From assembly GCF_016009175.1 (NCBI RefSeq), contig NZ_JADUCM010000022.1, positions 1-64,000 of the forward strand: DNA of 64,000 nucleotides, written 5' to 3'. Made by a program: the position numbers and the translations under genes. Shown one piece after another: positions 8,710-17,826 of this stretch (the stretch's first letter is position 1; each line of letters begins with the position of its first letter). Source of the stretch: Pseudomonas alkylphenolica. Its GTDB lineage: Bacteria; Pseudomonadota; Gammaproteobacteria; Pseudomonadales; Pseudomonadaceae. The notes under the pieces were generated by a model, which saw nothing but the letters and a program-made list of their open reading frames with translations, was not told the DNA's origin and searched no databases.

Positions 8710-9864
8710 TCAGAACACCTGTTGGTAGACGGCGTGAATGTCGTCCAGGCTCATTTCGCGAGGGTTGTTCCCTAGCAGGCGCGTCTGCTGGCTGGCATCG
8801 CGTGCCAGGGTCTCCAGGTCGCGTTCGGTGACGCCCACGTCGCGCAACCGGGTGGGCAGGCCCAGGCGTGCAGGCAAGGCCTGCAGGTGGGCGATCAGGG
8901 CCATGGCCCTTTCAAGGATCGCGCCGCGGCTATGGGGCAGCAGAATGTTCGCCAGTTCAGCGTAAAGCGGCGCTGCGGCCTCAAGGTTGAAGCGCATCAC
9001 CGGTGCCAGCACCAACGAGTTGGATAGCCCATGAGGCACATGAAAGCGTGCGCCCAACGGATAGGCCAGGGCATGTACCGCGCCAACCGGGGCATTGGCG
9101 AAGGCCATGCCGGCAAGGCAGGCGCCAATCAGCATGTCCTCACGAGCTTGAGCGTCGGCGCCGTTGACGCACACCCGTTCAAGGTTGTCGCCCAAAAGGC
9201 GCAGCGCCTCTCGGGCCAGGCAGTCGGATATCGGATTTTTCAGGTGCCTGGTGGTATAGGACTCGATCGCGTGGACCATGGAGTCGATACCGGTAGCAGC
9301 ACTGACGTGCTTGGGAAGCCCCAGGGTCAGGTCGGCGTCAAGCAAGGCGATGTCAGGTAGCAGCGAAGGTGAAATCACGACATTCTTCTGGCCCTCACCG
9401 GTAGTAATCACCGACACGGCGGTGACCTCGGAGCCGGTCCCGGCGGTTGTCGGCACCAGAATCAGCGGCAAGCGCCGACCGTTGGTGCGGTCGATGCCGT
9501 AGATGTCGGCCAGCGACTCATTGCTGCGCACAAGCAAGGCGGTCAGCTTGGCGGCATCCAGGGAGCTGCCACCGCCAAAACCGATCACACAGTCGGCGCA
9601 GCACTGTCGGGCGGCTTGCACAGCTTCAAGAATCACCGACTCCGGAGGGTCGGCCTGGACCTTGCTGAACACCTGCAGGGCGATGCCGCGTTGGGCAAAG
9701 CCTCTTTCCACCGCTGCCAGCAGACCGGTGGCGAGAACGCCGGCATCCGTGACCAGCAGTGCCGAACGATAACCCATTGTCTCGACCTGTTCGGCCAGGC
9801 GGGCGGCTGCCCCACGTTCGATGATGATTGAGCGGGTGGTGTTGAACAGCAGGCGGCGCGTCAT
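8710..9864 (-). CDS. Iron-type (group III) alcohol dehydrogenase
   Basis: The 384-residue protein is an iron-dependent alcohol dehydrogenase that interconverts alcohols and aldehydes with NAD(P). It shows the dinucleotide segment GGGSSLDAAK near residue 95, the metal-site helix DSMVHAIESYTT near residue 195, and the downstream His-bearing segments GAVHALAYPLG and VPHGLSNS. The ATG at 9864 follows GGGGAAAAC. It lies on the minus strand after the first LuxR/MalT-like regulator, with a 103-base gap containing a C/G hairpin. It is a candidate for oxidising the alcohol released by the sulfatase at 22386, alongside the zinc enzyme at 28219; this assignment is inference. Confidence 0.9.
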   Translation of the reverse strand: MTRRLLFNTTRSIIIERGAAARLAEQVETMGYRSALLVTDAGVLATGLLAAVERGFAQRGIALQVFSKVQADPPESVILEAVQAARQCCADCVIGFGGGSSLDAAKLTALLVRSNESLADIYGIDRTNGRRLPLILVPTTAGTGSEVTAVSVITTGEGQKNVVISPSLLPDIALLDADLTLGLPKHVSAATGIDSMVHAIESYTTRHLKNPISDCLAREALRLLGDNLERVCVNGADAQAREDMLIGACLAGMAFANAPVGAVHALAYPLGARFHVPHGLSNSLVLAPVMRFNLEAAAPLYAELANILLPHSRGAILERAMALIAHLQALPARLGLPTRLRDVGVTERDLETLARDASQQTRLLGNNPREMSLDDIHAVYQQVF

Positions 9865-9935
9865 GTTGTTTTCCCCGTGGATGGCCGTTGGATCGGCAGC
9901 GTCCTGCGAGGTTAGGCGCCAATAACCGGCGCTTC

Positions 9936-9956
9936 CCCCCTCCAGACGGGAGGGGG
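9936..9956. repeat. C-run/G-run intergenic hairpin, copy 2
   Basis: A perfect 8-bp stem CCCCCTCC/GGAGGGGG with a 5-base loop lies between the LuxR regulator and the iron alcohol dehydrogenase. It runs directly into GGTTGAACC (9955-9963); the related GGTTCAACC follows the hairpin at 54908 and occurs in the DUF1302 promoter region at 14917. Confidence 0.65.
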
Positions 9957-9967
9957 TTGAACCGTGT

Positions 9968-12676
9968 TCAGTCGATCAGTTTCTGGTTGCGTGCCTGCAC
10001 CATGGCATCGTAGCGGCTGGAAACACCGAGTTTGGCGAAGATGTTGCGCAGGTTCCACTTCACGGTTTCCAGGGTGATATCCAGGGTGTGGGCGATTCGC
10101 TTGCTCGACATGGCCTGGGCTACCAGGCTGAGGATCTCGCGCTCTCGTGGGGTCAGCAGGGCAGGTTGGCCAGACGTTGCGGTGCGCCGCATGCGTGGCG
10201 TTACAAGGTTTTGCGCACAGGGGCCGGTGAGCTTCTCGATCAACTCATCGACATACTGGCGCAGCGGGGCGCGCAGGTGGGTGGTGGCAAGCGTGCAGAG
10301 CAACTTCTCGCTGAGTACGCCCTCGTCCAGCAAGGTGCGGACCAGTCCAAGGCGCTGAGCTGCCTCGACTGCCCGTTGAGCACGCAATAACGCGTGATCA
10401 GGCTGTTTGAGGTCTTCCAGCACGCCTGCCGATAAAAGGTCCGTGAGCACGCTCAGGCGACCGCGCTGGAAGCGCTGGGCATAGTCGCTGACGGTTTCCA
10501 ACGCCAGCAGGGCCGCTTGCGAGTCTTGTTTGACCAGCACACGTGCACGCGCCAGGGCAGCGATGGCCGGCAGCTCTGCTCGACCGCCGGTTGCCTTGCC
10601 ATGGTCGTGAGCAAGCGACTCCAGGGCCTGCAACAGTTCGCTGGCATGTGAATGCTGGCCTTTGATCAGGCATACGCGGATGGCTTCGGCCAACAGGTGA
10701 GCGACCGGACGTATCTGCCCCAGGCTGCGCAGGTGGGCAATCTGCTGACGCAAAAAGTTCAGGGCGGCGTCCGGGCCTTTCTGCAGCAGGTCCAGGCGAC
10801 TGCGGCTCAGGTTGGTGCGAACGATAACGTCGGGGACCGAGGAATGCAGCAAGCCAAAGCGGTTGGCGATCAGTTCGCGGGCGTCATCGATGCGATCCAG
10901 CTCATAGAAGGCATCGGCCAGCAGACTGGCACAAAGGTTGCTACAGATTGAACGCTGTCCGCCTTCGCGCGTGGAGCGTTCCAGTAGCTCGGAAGCCAGT
11001 GATTCGGCCTCGATGATGTCGCCGGCCAGTAAATAGGTGGTTAAACGGGCGGATTCAGCCACGAGTGCCATGTCGTTGTTGCGGTCTTGCGAGGGGATCG
11101 GATGAACATCGAACAGGCGCCGGGCATCGGTGTAGCGGCCTGCGGTGGCATAAGCGACCGTCAGCGCTGCCAGCAATACATAGCGAAGGAACGGGTTGCC
11201 CATCGCGGCGTCGCGAACCGGCTCCAGCAGTCGGATGGTCAGTTCACTGTCATCTTCCTGGATGGCCACTGCGGCATGGATCAAGGGCAGGCCACTGGCA
11301 AGTTCCGGGTGAGCGTCCAGGTTGCTGGCCTGCAAACGGCTGAGCCAGGCTTTTGCGCGTGCCGGGCGCGACGTCAGTGATACGGTTAGGCAGGCCAGAA
11401 ACAACAGCCGCTGATGACGAAACAGTACTTCTTCGGGCAAACGCTCCAGCAGCCGCAAGGTGGGTGCCAGGTAATCCAGGCTCCAGGTTGCCGGGGTGGT
11501 CTGTTCAATCACCTGGACGGCAAACTCGATGTCATCGCCGAGGTTGGCGTGACGAACTGCCTCGGTAAGGCAGTTGTGCCCGGCAAACCATTGGGCGCCC
11601 AGGCGATGCAGGGCGCGCACGTCGTGTTCGCGGCGTTGCAGACGGGTGCTGAGAAACTCACCGAACAAAGGATGAAAGCGAAACCAGGTGATACGGTCAT
11701 CGGAGTCGACCCGGTAAATCAGCAGATTTTCGTCCTCCATGCGCTGGAGCAGTTCACCGGCCTGGGCGTTGCCGGTAACGGCAATGGCCATTGCGGCATT
11801 GAAACGTCGGAACAACGACAGCGTTTCGGCGACCTTCACCAACTCGATCGGCAAGTGTGCGACTACTTCTTCGCTGAGGTAGGTTTGCAGGTCATTGGCG
11901 CGCCACACCAGGTCATCCAGGATCGAGCGGGTATCGCTGCGGCTCTTGAGCATGATCACGATCAACTGCAGGCAGGAGGGCCAGCCGCTGGTCAGATCGT
12001 AAATCAGGCTGAGCGCGTCGGCGTTGATCTTCTCGCTACCAAGGTTTTCCTCGACGAAAGTGCGAGTCTCCGCCAGGTCGAACGGCAGCATGGCACTTTC
12101 AATCTCGACCACAAGGTCCATCACCCGCAGTCGCGACAGGCTCAGTGGTGGGCTGACCCGTGAGGCAATTACCAGGTGCAGGTTGGCAGGGCCTTGTTCA
12201 AGCAGCTTCTGCATCAACGTGTGAGCATGAGGGGCTTCTACGTAGTGGTAGTCATCGACCACCAGGTACAGCTCCTTGTTCAGCATTGCCGCTGCGTTGA
12301 CGATGATCGCCACCGTGCCGTCAATGGCCGAGGGCGTGTTGTCTTCACGCTGCAGGTTGATGTCGATATCGATGCCAAGGCGTCTCACACCCTCCAGGAA
12401 GGCCGTGCAGAAAGCGTTGTAACCCTTGTCGTCGACAGCCAGGGAAACCCAGGCCACTTCGGCGCCTGCTTTCAGCCGGTCCTGGCGCCACTGCGCGAGC
12501 AGGGTTGTCTTGCCGTAACCCGCAGCCCCGGTGATCAGGGCCAGGCGGCAATGACTCATGCGCTTGAGGTGCGCCAGCAGCAAGGCCCGGACAACGTGCC
12601 GGGTACCGATGCGCGGGGGCGCGAACTTGGTCGAAACCAAGTGCCTGGCAAGATTTTTAGGCAATGTGTTTTCCAC
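9968..12676 (-). CDS. Large LuxR-family ATP-binding regulator (MalT/AlkS-like), paralogue 1
   Basis: The ~902-residue protein is a LAL-type activator. It has an N-terminal STAND-type NTPase with a Walker A motif (GAAGYGKTT, residues 50-58) and a Walker B-like LYLVVDDY near residue 136. A long helical TPR-like sensor region follows, and then a C-terminal LuxR helix-turn-helix of about 60 residues (TPREREILSLVAQAM through VKWNLRNIFAKLG). MalT and the alkane-responsive AlkS have this layout and activate transcription when an inducer and ATP are bound. The start appears to be a GTG at 12676 with only a weak ribosome site, which suggests low expression. It faces the SDR at 12832 across a promoter region carrying a 16-base palindrome. 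Closely similar regulators lie at 36852 and 52066. Confidence 0.92.
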   Translation of the reverse strand: MENTLPKNLARHLVSTKFAPPRIGTRHVVRALLLAHLKRMSHCRLALITGAAGYGKTTLLAQWRQDRLKAGAEVAWVSLAVDDKGYNAFCTAFLEGVRRLGIDIDINLQREDNTPSAIDGTVAIIVNAAAMLNKELYLVVDDYHYVEAPHAHTLMQKLLEQGPANLHLVIASRVSPPLSLSRLRVMDLVVEIESAMLPFDLAETRTFVEENLGSEKINADALSLIYDLTSGWPSCLQLIVIMLKSRSDTRSILDDLVWRANDLQTYLSEEVVAHLPIELVKVAETLSLFRRFNAAMAIAVTGNAQAGELLQRMEDENLLIYRVDSDDRITWFRFHPLFGEFLSTRLQRREHDVRALHRLGAQWFAGHNCLTEAVRHANLGDDIEFAVQVIEQTTPATWSLDYLAPTLRLLERLPEEVLFRHQRLLFLACLTVSLTSRPARAKAWLSRLQASNLDAHPELASGLPLIHAAVAIQEDDSELTIRLLEPVRDAAMGNPFLRYVLLAALTVAYATAGRYTDARRLFDVHPIPSQDRNNDMALVAESARLTTYLLAGDIIEAESLASELLERSTREGGQRSICSNLCASLLADAFYELDRIDDARELIANRFGLLHSSVPDVIVRTNLSRSRLDLLQKGPDAALNFLRQQIAHLRSLGQIRPVAHLLAEAIRVCLIKGQHSHASELLQALESLAHDHGKATGGRAELPAIAALARARVLVKQDSQAALLALETVSDYAQRFQRGRLSVLTDLLSAGVLEDLKQPDHALLRAQRAVEAAQRLGLVRTLLDEGVLSEKLLCTLATTHLRAPLRQYVDELIEKLTGPCAQNLVTPRMRRTATSGQPALLTPREREILSLVAQAMSSKRIAHTLDITLETVKWNLRNIFAKLGVSSRYDAMVQARNQKLID

Positions 12677-12706
12677 GTTTCTTATTGGTTCGAGCGAACC
12701 TAGCCA

Positions 12707-12722
12707 ACCTGTCTGGACAGGT
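12707..12722. promoter_or_regulatory. Candidate operator, palindrome ACCTG-N6-CAGGT (site A)
   Basis: A perfect 7-bp inverted repeat ACCTGTC-TG-GACAGGT lies in the 155-base divergent region between the first LuxR regulator and the SDR. The same half-sites and spacing recur at 14904-14919. No other copy was noticed in the intergenic regions I read. Confidence 0.55.
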
Positions 12723-12831
12723 CAAGCCTAGACCGGGCAGCCGCTGACTGCCCGCAAAGGGAGGGACAGGACGGTGCAGTTGTTTTCTAAGATCGCTCCG
12801 GCCCGATTCAGGGGATAACCAAGGAGTCACG

Positions 12832-13575
12832 ATGAAACTGGATAATAAAGTAGCAGTAGTAACGGGCGCGGCGTCGGGGTTGGGGCTGGCCACCTGCAAG
12901 GCGCTGGCTGCAGCCGGGGCAAAGGTGGTGGGTTTCGATCTGGATCAGCAACGGCTCGACGCGGCGCTCGAAGGCATGGTCGGCATTGCGGTGGATGTTG
13001 CCGACGAAGTCAGCGTAAAGCACGGCATTGATGAAGTGATGAAGCGGTTTGGCGCGGTGCATGTGGCGGTCAACTGCGCCGGGGTGCTGGGGCCGTGCAA
13101 GACGCTTTCCAAGGGGCAGGTATTTCCTACAGAGCTGTGGAACCGGGTATTGGCGGTCAATCTTACGGGAACCTTCAACGTTATCCGTCACGCGGCCCTG
13201 GCGATGTCGGGCAATGCAGCCGAAGACAGCGGCGAGCGGGGAGTAATCATCAATACCGCCTCGGGCGCTGCGCGTGAAGGGCAGATGGGTCAAGCGGCGT
13301 ACAGCGCCAGCAAGGCGGCAGTGATTGGCATGACATTGCCCATTGCACGTGACCTGGCTGAGCACGGTATTCGCGTGGTGAGCCTGGCGCCAGGGCTGTT
13401 CGAGTCGGGCATGTCGGCGGGGATGCCGGCCAAGGTGTCCGAAAGCATCGTCGGCGGGTTGCTGTTTCCGCGGCGTATGGGGTTTGCCCACGAGTTTGCG
13501 GCATTGGTGCAGCACGTGGTGGAAAATGCCTATCTCAATGCGTTGACACTTGATATTCAATGCGGGACCCGTTGA
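12832..13575 (+). CDS. SDR oxidoreductase, HSD10-like 3-hydroxyacyl-CoA dehydrogenase
   Basis: The 247-residue classical short-chain dehydrogenase has the NAD site TGAASGLG near residue 12, NCAG near residue 83 and the catalytic pair in YSASK (Tyr157, Lys161). Its length and the segments around NLTGTFNVIRH and LAPGLFESGM resemble type II 3-hydroxyacyl-CoA dehydrogenases (HSD10 group), which oxidise (S)-3-hydroxyacyl-CoAs, including 2-methyl-branched ones. The ATG at 12832 follows AAGGAGTCACG. It stands alone, divergent from the LuxR regulator, and is followed by a strong stem-loop. It could complete an S-type beta-oxidation branch with the crotonases at 35911 and 40893. Confidence 0.85.
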   Translation: MKLDNKVAVVTGAASGLGLATCKALAAAGAKVVGFDLDQQRLDAALEGMVGIAVDVADEVSVKHGIDEVMKRFGAVHVAVNCAGVLGPCKTLSKGQVFPTELWNRVLAVNLTGTFNVIRHAALAMSGNAAEDSGERGVIINTASGAAREGQMGQAAYSASKAAVIGMTLPIARDLAEHGIRVVSLAPGLFESGMSAGMPAKVSESIVGGLLFPRRMGFAHEFAALVQHVVENAYLNALTLDIQCGTR

Positions 13576-13603
13576 GCCCGCTTCTTGGGTATATCGCGAC
13601 CAT

Positions 13604-13632
13604 TGTGGGAGCCGGCAGCGTCGGCTCCCACA
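13604..13632. repeat. REP-like palindrome between convergent genes
   Basis: A perfect 11-bp stem TGTGGGAGCCG/CGGCTCCCACA with a 7-base loop lies between the convergent SDR and MBL hydrolase genes. The first 17 bases recur exactly at 62253-62269 in the REP pair. It may also act as a transcription end for both genes, although no T-run follows. Confidence 0.8.
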
Positions 13633-13658
13633 GTTCTTGGGTACACTGCGCAGGTGCG

Positions 13659-14720
13659 TCAGGCGCGTTGATACCAGGCCACGCCGTGCCCGTCGAGGCT
13701 GACGCTGATGTCCCCGCGGCGTAGCAAGTAATTGAGGCACGCCAGCGCTTCTCCGGGCGCCAGGGTCAGTCGCGAGCTGGCGTCGTTGCGCACCGGGGCA
13801 TTGAACAGCAGGGCGAACAGGTCGACCACACGACGGGGTTGCTCCAGCCCCTGGCGCAAGCGCGTCAGGGCGCTGTAGGTATCAACCTGCAGTTGCTCGA
13901 TTCGCGTGTGCAGACCAAGGAAGGGCTTGTTGTGCGACGGCAGCACCAGTACATCGTCTGGCACGCGACGTCGCAACATAGCCAACGAATCCAGCCACTC
14001 GCTCATCGGATCGGCGTCCGGCTCAGTGGGATGCACTGAAACGTTGGACGAGATCCGTGGCAACACCTGATCGCCGGAAATCAGCAACTTACGCTGCGGA
14101 TCGAAAAGGCACGCGTGCTCCGGTGAATGGCCTGCGCCTACGACCACTTCCCAGCCATACCCGCCGATATCAAGCTGCTCGCCGTTCTGGATACGCCGAT
14201 AGCTGTCAGGCAGGCTCGAGAGCATGCGGCCGAAGCCGCCAAAACGCTTGCGGTATCGCTCCAGCGCCTGTGTGTCCCAACCGGCACGTTGATAGAACGC
14301 CAGCGACTCCTCGGGTGCCGGACGGTTGCTGTCGCCCGCTTGCAGCCGACAGTGCAGGTACTCAAGGCGTGTCATCCACAAGCGGCAAGCGCTGTGGCGG
14401 CTCAGCCAACCGGCCATGCCGACATGGTCGGGGTGCAGGTGGGTGGCAATGATTCGCGTCAGTGGCGTGTCGCGCAAGGCACCGTCCAGCAAGGTACGCC
14501 AAAGCGCCTCGGTCTGCTCATCGTAGATGCCGGTATCGACCAGCGTGGTGCCCGCACCGTCAGCGAGCAACCACACGTTGATGGTCCCCAGCGAAACCGG
14601 CAGGGGCAACCTGAGCCACTGTACGCCCGCAACGACCTGGGCTGGCACCCCGGGCACTGGCGGTAGGGCGTAGGGGTAGGTGAGGCGTGCATTCGCGCTG
14701 ACCGAAAGGCCGTCCATCAT
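13659..14720 (-). CDS. Metallo-beta-lactamase-fold hydrolase (intact metal site)
   Basis: The 353-residue protein has all the expected metal motifs of the fold: HLHPDH near residue 107, GHSPEH, the bridging Asp in SGDQ and a later SHNKP. The N-terminal half is the catalytic domain and the C-terminal ~90 residues form a small winged or helical extension, as in LACTB2-like hydrolases. Members cleave thioesters, esters or phosphoesters; a thioesterase role would suit an acyl-CoA pathway but is not shown. Two adjacent ATGs occur at 14720 and 14717 after CGGGAGAACAC. It is divergent from the DUF1302 gene and shares with it a region carrying the ACCTG-N6-CAGGT palindrome. Confidence 0.85.
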   Translation of the reverse strand: MMDGLSVSANARLTYPYALPPVPGVPAQVVAGVQWLRLPLPVSLGTINVWLLADGAGTTLVDTGIYDEQTEALWRTLLDGALRDTPLTRIIATHLHPDHVGMAGWLSRHSACRLWMTRLEYLHCRLQAGDSNRPAPEESLAFYQRAGWDTQALERYRKRFGGFGRMLSSLPDSYRRIQNGEQLDIGGYGWEVVVGAGHSPEHACLFDPQRKLLISGDQVLPRISSNVSVHPTEPDADPMSEWLDSLAMLRRRVPDDVLVLPSHNKPFLGLHTRIEQLQVDTYSALTRLRQGLEQPRRVVDLFALLFNAPVRNDASSRLTLAPGEALACLNYLLRRGDISVSLDGHGVAWYQRA

Positions 14721-14818
14721 TGTGTTCTCCCGTCTGATTGTCCACTGATGTTGCCGGTACAGGCGCGCAAATCAGCGTTATGGATACAGACGCTACCGAA
14801 GGGGGGGTAGGGGGAGCA

Positions 14819-14839
14819 CCCCCCTTTCAGAAAGGGGGG
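14819..14839. repeat. C-run/G-run intergenic hairpin, copy 3
   Basis: A perfect 9-bp stem CCCCCCTTT/AAAGGGGGG with a 3-base loop lies about 105 bases upstream of the DUF1302 start, with further G-runs on both sides. It is the longest stem of the hairpin family. Confidence 0.65.
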
Positions 14840-14901
14840 GGAGGAGGTACTGACAACGCTGGCACCCTGCGCAGCACTCGATCACTGATTGAGCGGCTTG
14901 C

Positions 14902-14921
14902 GAACCTGGAGGTCCAGGTTC
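14902..14921. promoter_or_regulatory. Candidate operator, palindrome ACCTG-N6-CAGGT (site B)
   Basis: A perfect 8-bp inverted repeat GAACCTGG-AGGT-CCAGGTTC lies 23 bases upstream of the DUF1302 start. Its core ACCTG-N6-CAGGT (14904-14919) is identical in half-sites and spacing to site A at 12707. The position suits a repressor or activator acting on the DUF1302-Ycf48-RND operon and perhaps the divergent MBL gene. Confidence 0.55.
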
Positions 14922-14944
14922 AACCCAGGGGAGGAGACACCCAG

Positions 14945-16639
14945 ATGAATAACAAGAAAAACACCAGTCCACGTCATCCCACCAATCACCCTGCAGTCCG
15001 GGCCACGGTCGTGACGTTATGCGCACTGGCCTGCGCCAATGCCGTTGCTGTCGAGATCGACACCGGCAACGATGATATCCAGCTGCGTTGGGACAACACC
15101 TTGCGCTACAACCTGGGGATGCGTACCGAGGGCCAGGACAAGGCAATCCTGGCCAACCCGAACAACGATGACGGCGACCGTAACTTCGACAAGCATCGCC
15201 TGGTCAACAATCGCCTGGATATCCTCAGCGAGTCGGACCTCATCTACAAGGGCAAATACGGCGCACGTGTCAGTGCGGCACTCTGGTATGACGCTGCGTA
15301 TGCCGGTGACCTGGACAACGACAACGTTGCCACCTCCAACCACCTGGGTTCCGACGGACGTCCGGCCACCGGGTTGAGTCGCTATACCAACCGTTACTAC
15401 GAAGGCCCGTCTGCCGAATGGATGGACGCCTTCGTCTTTGGCGAATACGACCTGGGCGAGATGCCGCTCAAGGCCCGCCTGGGTCGGCATACCGTTAACT
15501 GGGGCGAGTCGTTGTTGGGTGCTGGCGCCATTCATGGCATTTCTTATGGCCAGGCACCGCTGGACCAGGGTAAGGCCCTGGCACTACCGGGGATCGAGGC
15601 CAAGGAGTTGTACCTGCCACGCACTCAGCTGTCGACCCAGTTGCAGGTCAATCCCGAACTGTCGTTTGCCGCGCAATACTTCTTCGAATGGCGGCCCTCG
15701 CGCGTGCCGGAGTCTGGCAGTTACCTGGGCTTTGCCGATATCTATCAGCAAGGGGGCGAGTCGTTTATCCTCAGCCCCAGCCTGCGTGCCCTGCATGGCG
15801 ACGACATCGAGCCGCGCGATTCCGGTGACTGGGGCGTGATGACGCGCTGGAGCCCGCAATGGCTGGACGGCACGCTGGGCTTCTATGTGCGCCAGTTCTC
15901 CGACACGCTGCCTCAGGTCGTGCTGTTGGCCAATGCGCGGCCGCAGTATTTCCTCAATTACGCCGACAAGATCGACATGTACGGCATCAGCCTGTCCAAG
16001 GAAGTCGGCGGCGTGAGTGTCGGCGCCGACCTCAACTACCGGCGCAACATGCCGCTGGTCAGCTCGGCGGCACGGGTGACGTCGGCGGCGCAACTGCCGG
16101 ATGACGGCGATATTCTCGGTGCCCGTGGTGACACTTTGCACGGTGTGCTCAATGCCATTGGCTCGCTCAGCCCGACGCCGCTCTACGACGGCGCCAGCTG
16201 GTCTGCCGAACTGACCTGGAGCCGCTGGCTGTCGGTCAATTCCGATCCGCTGCACCTGTTCAAGGGATCGTCTGCGTACAAAGCCGTGCCCACCAATATT
16301 GACGCGGTCACCCGCGATGCCTACGGACTGGCCATCAACTTCACGCCGACCTGGTACCAGGTCTTCCCCGGTGGCGACCTGTCGATGCCGTTGAGCTTCT
16401 CCCAGGGCATCAATGGCAACTCGGCAGTCAGCTCAGGCGGTAACGAAGATGCCGGCAGCTACGCCGTCGGTCTGGCACTCGACGTCTACAGCCGGTACCG
16501 CTTCGACCTCAAGTATGTGGACTATTTCGGCGATTACTCGACCAATCCGGTCACCGGTGCGGCCCTGACCCCGAGCGGTAGCCAGGCGATGCTGGAAGAC
16601 CGCGGCGCGGTGTACTTCACCTTCAAGACCACGCTCTGA
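14945..16639 (+). CDS. DUF1302 family outer-membrane protein
   Basis: The 564-residue protein has a cleavable signal peptide (hydrophobic stretch around VVTLCALACANAVAV) and a beta-barrel character, with alternating aromatic residues and a C-terminal YFTFKTTL ending in an outer-membrane-type pattern. DUF1302 proteins are predicted outer-membrane proteins that accompany DUF1329 proteins in clusters for lipids, sterols and other hydrophobic substrates. The ATG at 14945 follows GAGGAG at about 8 bases; an open frame extends upstream but lacks a signal peptide. The Ycf48-like and RND genes follow. The usual DUF1329 partner is missing here and occurs at 46111 and 62341 instead. Confidence 0.9.
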   Translation: MNNKKNTSPRHPTNHPAVRATVVTLCALACANAVAVEIDTGNDDIQLRWDNTLRYNLGMRTEGQDKAILANPNNDDGDRNFDKHRLVNNRLDILSESDLIYKGKYGARVSAALWYDAAYAGDLDNDNVATSNHLGSDGRPATGLSRYTNRYYEGPSAEWMDAFVFGEYDLGEMPLKARLGRHTVNWGESLLGAGAIHGISYGQAPLDQGKALALPGIEAKELYLPRTQLSTQLQVNPELSFAAQYFFEWRPSRVPESGSYLGFADIYQQGGESFILSPSLRALHGDDIEPRDSGDWGVMTRWSPQWLDGTLGFYVRQFSDTLPQVVLLANARPQYFLNYADKIDMYGISLSKEVGGVSVGADLNYRRNMPLVSSAARVTSAAQLPDDGDILGARGDTLHGVLNAIGSLSPTPLYDGASWSAELTWSRWLSVNSDPLHLFKGSSAYKAVPTNIDAVTRDAYGLAINFTPTWYQVFPGGDLSMPLSFSQGINGNSAVSSGGNEDAGSYAVGLALDVYSRYRFDLKYVDYFGDYSTNPVTGAALTPSGSQAMLEDRGAVYFTFKTTL

Positions 16640-16740
16640 GTCGCGCTTGCCACTGCTGCAAGCTTCCCGGTGGTGGTCCCAAGGCGGGACCACTGTTGGT
16701 GCAATGTGCGCTGGTGCGCAACTGATGTGAGGTAAACACA

Positions 16741-17826
16741 GTGTTTAAGCAACGCTTACGATCGTCATGGCTGATCCTGGCCGTGCTATTGACGGGCCAT
16801 GTGCTCGCGCAACCCGCTTTCGTCTCGCCCCTGGATATGCCAGCGGTGCCCAGTAACCAGGCGATACATGCGCCGCTCAACGCTTTGGTGCAGGCCGGCG
16901 CACGGCTGATTGCAGCTGGCCAGCGCGGTCATATTCTCTACTCCGACGACAGCACCACCTGGGTTCAAGCCCAGGTTCCGGTCAGTTCCGACCTCACTGC
17001 CGTAATGTTTCCCACTCCCCATCAGGGCTGGGCTGTAGGCCACGAAGGCGTGGTTTTACACAGCAGCGATGCGGGTAAAACCTGGAGCAAGCAGCTCGAT
17101 GGCCGGCAGATTGCGGCGCTGATGCTCAAGCACTACGGCCATCCGACCAATCCCGAAGACCCGCAGGCCCAGCGCCTTAAACAGGACGCTGAGTTGTTTG
17201 CCGAGCAAGGGGCTGACAAGCCGTTGCTGGACGTGTGGTTCGCCGACGAGCGTACGGGGTTCGTGATTGGTGCTTTCAATCTGATCTTGCGCACCGAGGA
17301 TGGCGGGCAAAGCTGGACACCCTGGCAGGACCGTGTCGACAACCCGCGAAGCATGCACCTGTATGGCCTGCATCCGGCTGCCGGGACGCTGTTCATGGTG
17401 GCCGAGCAGGGCCTGGTATTGAAACTCGATGCGACCCGCCAGCGTTTCGTGAAAGTGCCGTTGCCGTATGAGGGCACCCTGTTTGGCGTGCTGGGCGATG
17501 ACCAGTTGGTGCTGGTGTACGGCCTGCGTGGCAACGCCTTGCGCAGCCTCGATGGCGGTGCCAGCTGGAGCACGGTCACTACCGGCACCGAGGCGGGTAT
17601 CACCAGCGGTCTGATCGCCGCAGACGGCACGCTCTTGCTGGCCAGCCAGAGCGGTCAGTTACTGCGCTCCATTGACCGTGGGGCGACGTTCCGCCGCGTA
17701 GCGCTCGACAGTGTGGCACCCAACTTTGCAGTGGCAGCCGTTGCCGACGGGGCCGTCGCCCTGGCCGGGCTTGGTGGTGTGCGTGTGCAGAGCCTGCAAC
17801 AGAACAAGAAGGTCGGAGAGCTCTGA
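16741..17826 (+). CDS. Exported Ycf48-like/BNR-repeat beta-propeller protein
   Basis: The 361-residue protein has a signal peptide (LILAVLLTGHVLAQ) and several repeats with the BNR/Asp-box pattern S-x-D-x-G-x-x-W, for example SSDAGKTWS near residue 105, TEDGGQSWT near 187 and SLDGGASWS near 272. Ycf48-like propellers in proteobacteria are typically encoded with RND permeases and DUF1302/DUF1329 proteins and are thought to act in the periplasm. The GTG at 16741 follows GAGG. Its stop overlaps the RND gene start (TGATG), so the two are translationally coupled. It may be a periplasmic adaptor of the RND protein; its biochemical role is not established. Confidence 0.9.
   Translation: MFKQRLRSSWLILAVLLTGHVLAQPAFVSPLDMPAVPSNQAIHAPLNALVQAGARLIAAGQRGHILYSDDSTTWVQAQVPVSSDLTAVMFPTPHQGWAVGHEGVVLHSSDAGKTWSKQLDGRQIAALMLKHYGHPTNPEDPQAQRLKQDAELFAEQGADKPLLDVWFADERTGFVIGAFNLILRTEDGGQSWTPWQDRVDNPRSMHLYGLHPAAGTLFMVAEQGLVLKLDATRQRFVKVPLPYEGTLFGVLGDDQLVLVYGLRGNALRSLDGGASWSTVTTGTEAGITSGLIAADGTLLLASQSGQLLRSIDRGATFRRVALDSVAPNFAVAAVADGAVALAGLGGVRVQSLQQNKKVGEL

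Noticed and set aside
9936..9956. C/G hairpins as rho-independent terminators
   Set aside because: None is followed by a T-run, and several lie upstream of genes in divergent regions.
14929..14937. GGGGAGGAG as a MalT-type activator box
   Set aside because: It coincides with the ribosome binding site of the DUF1302 gene, which explains it without a regulator.
14738..14944. N-terminal extension of the DUF1302 gene
   Set aside because: The extension crosses G-run hairpin and palindrome sequences and would bury the signal peptide; the ATG at 14945 has a good ribosome site.
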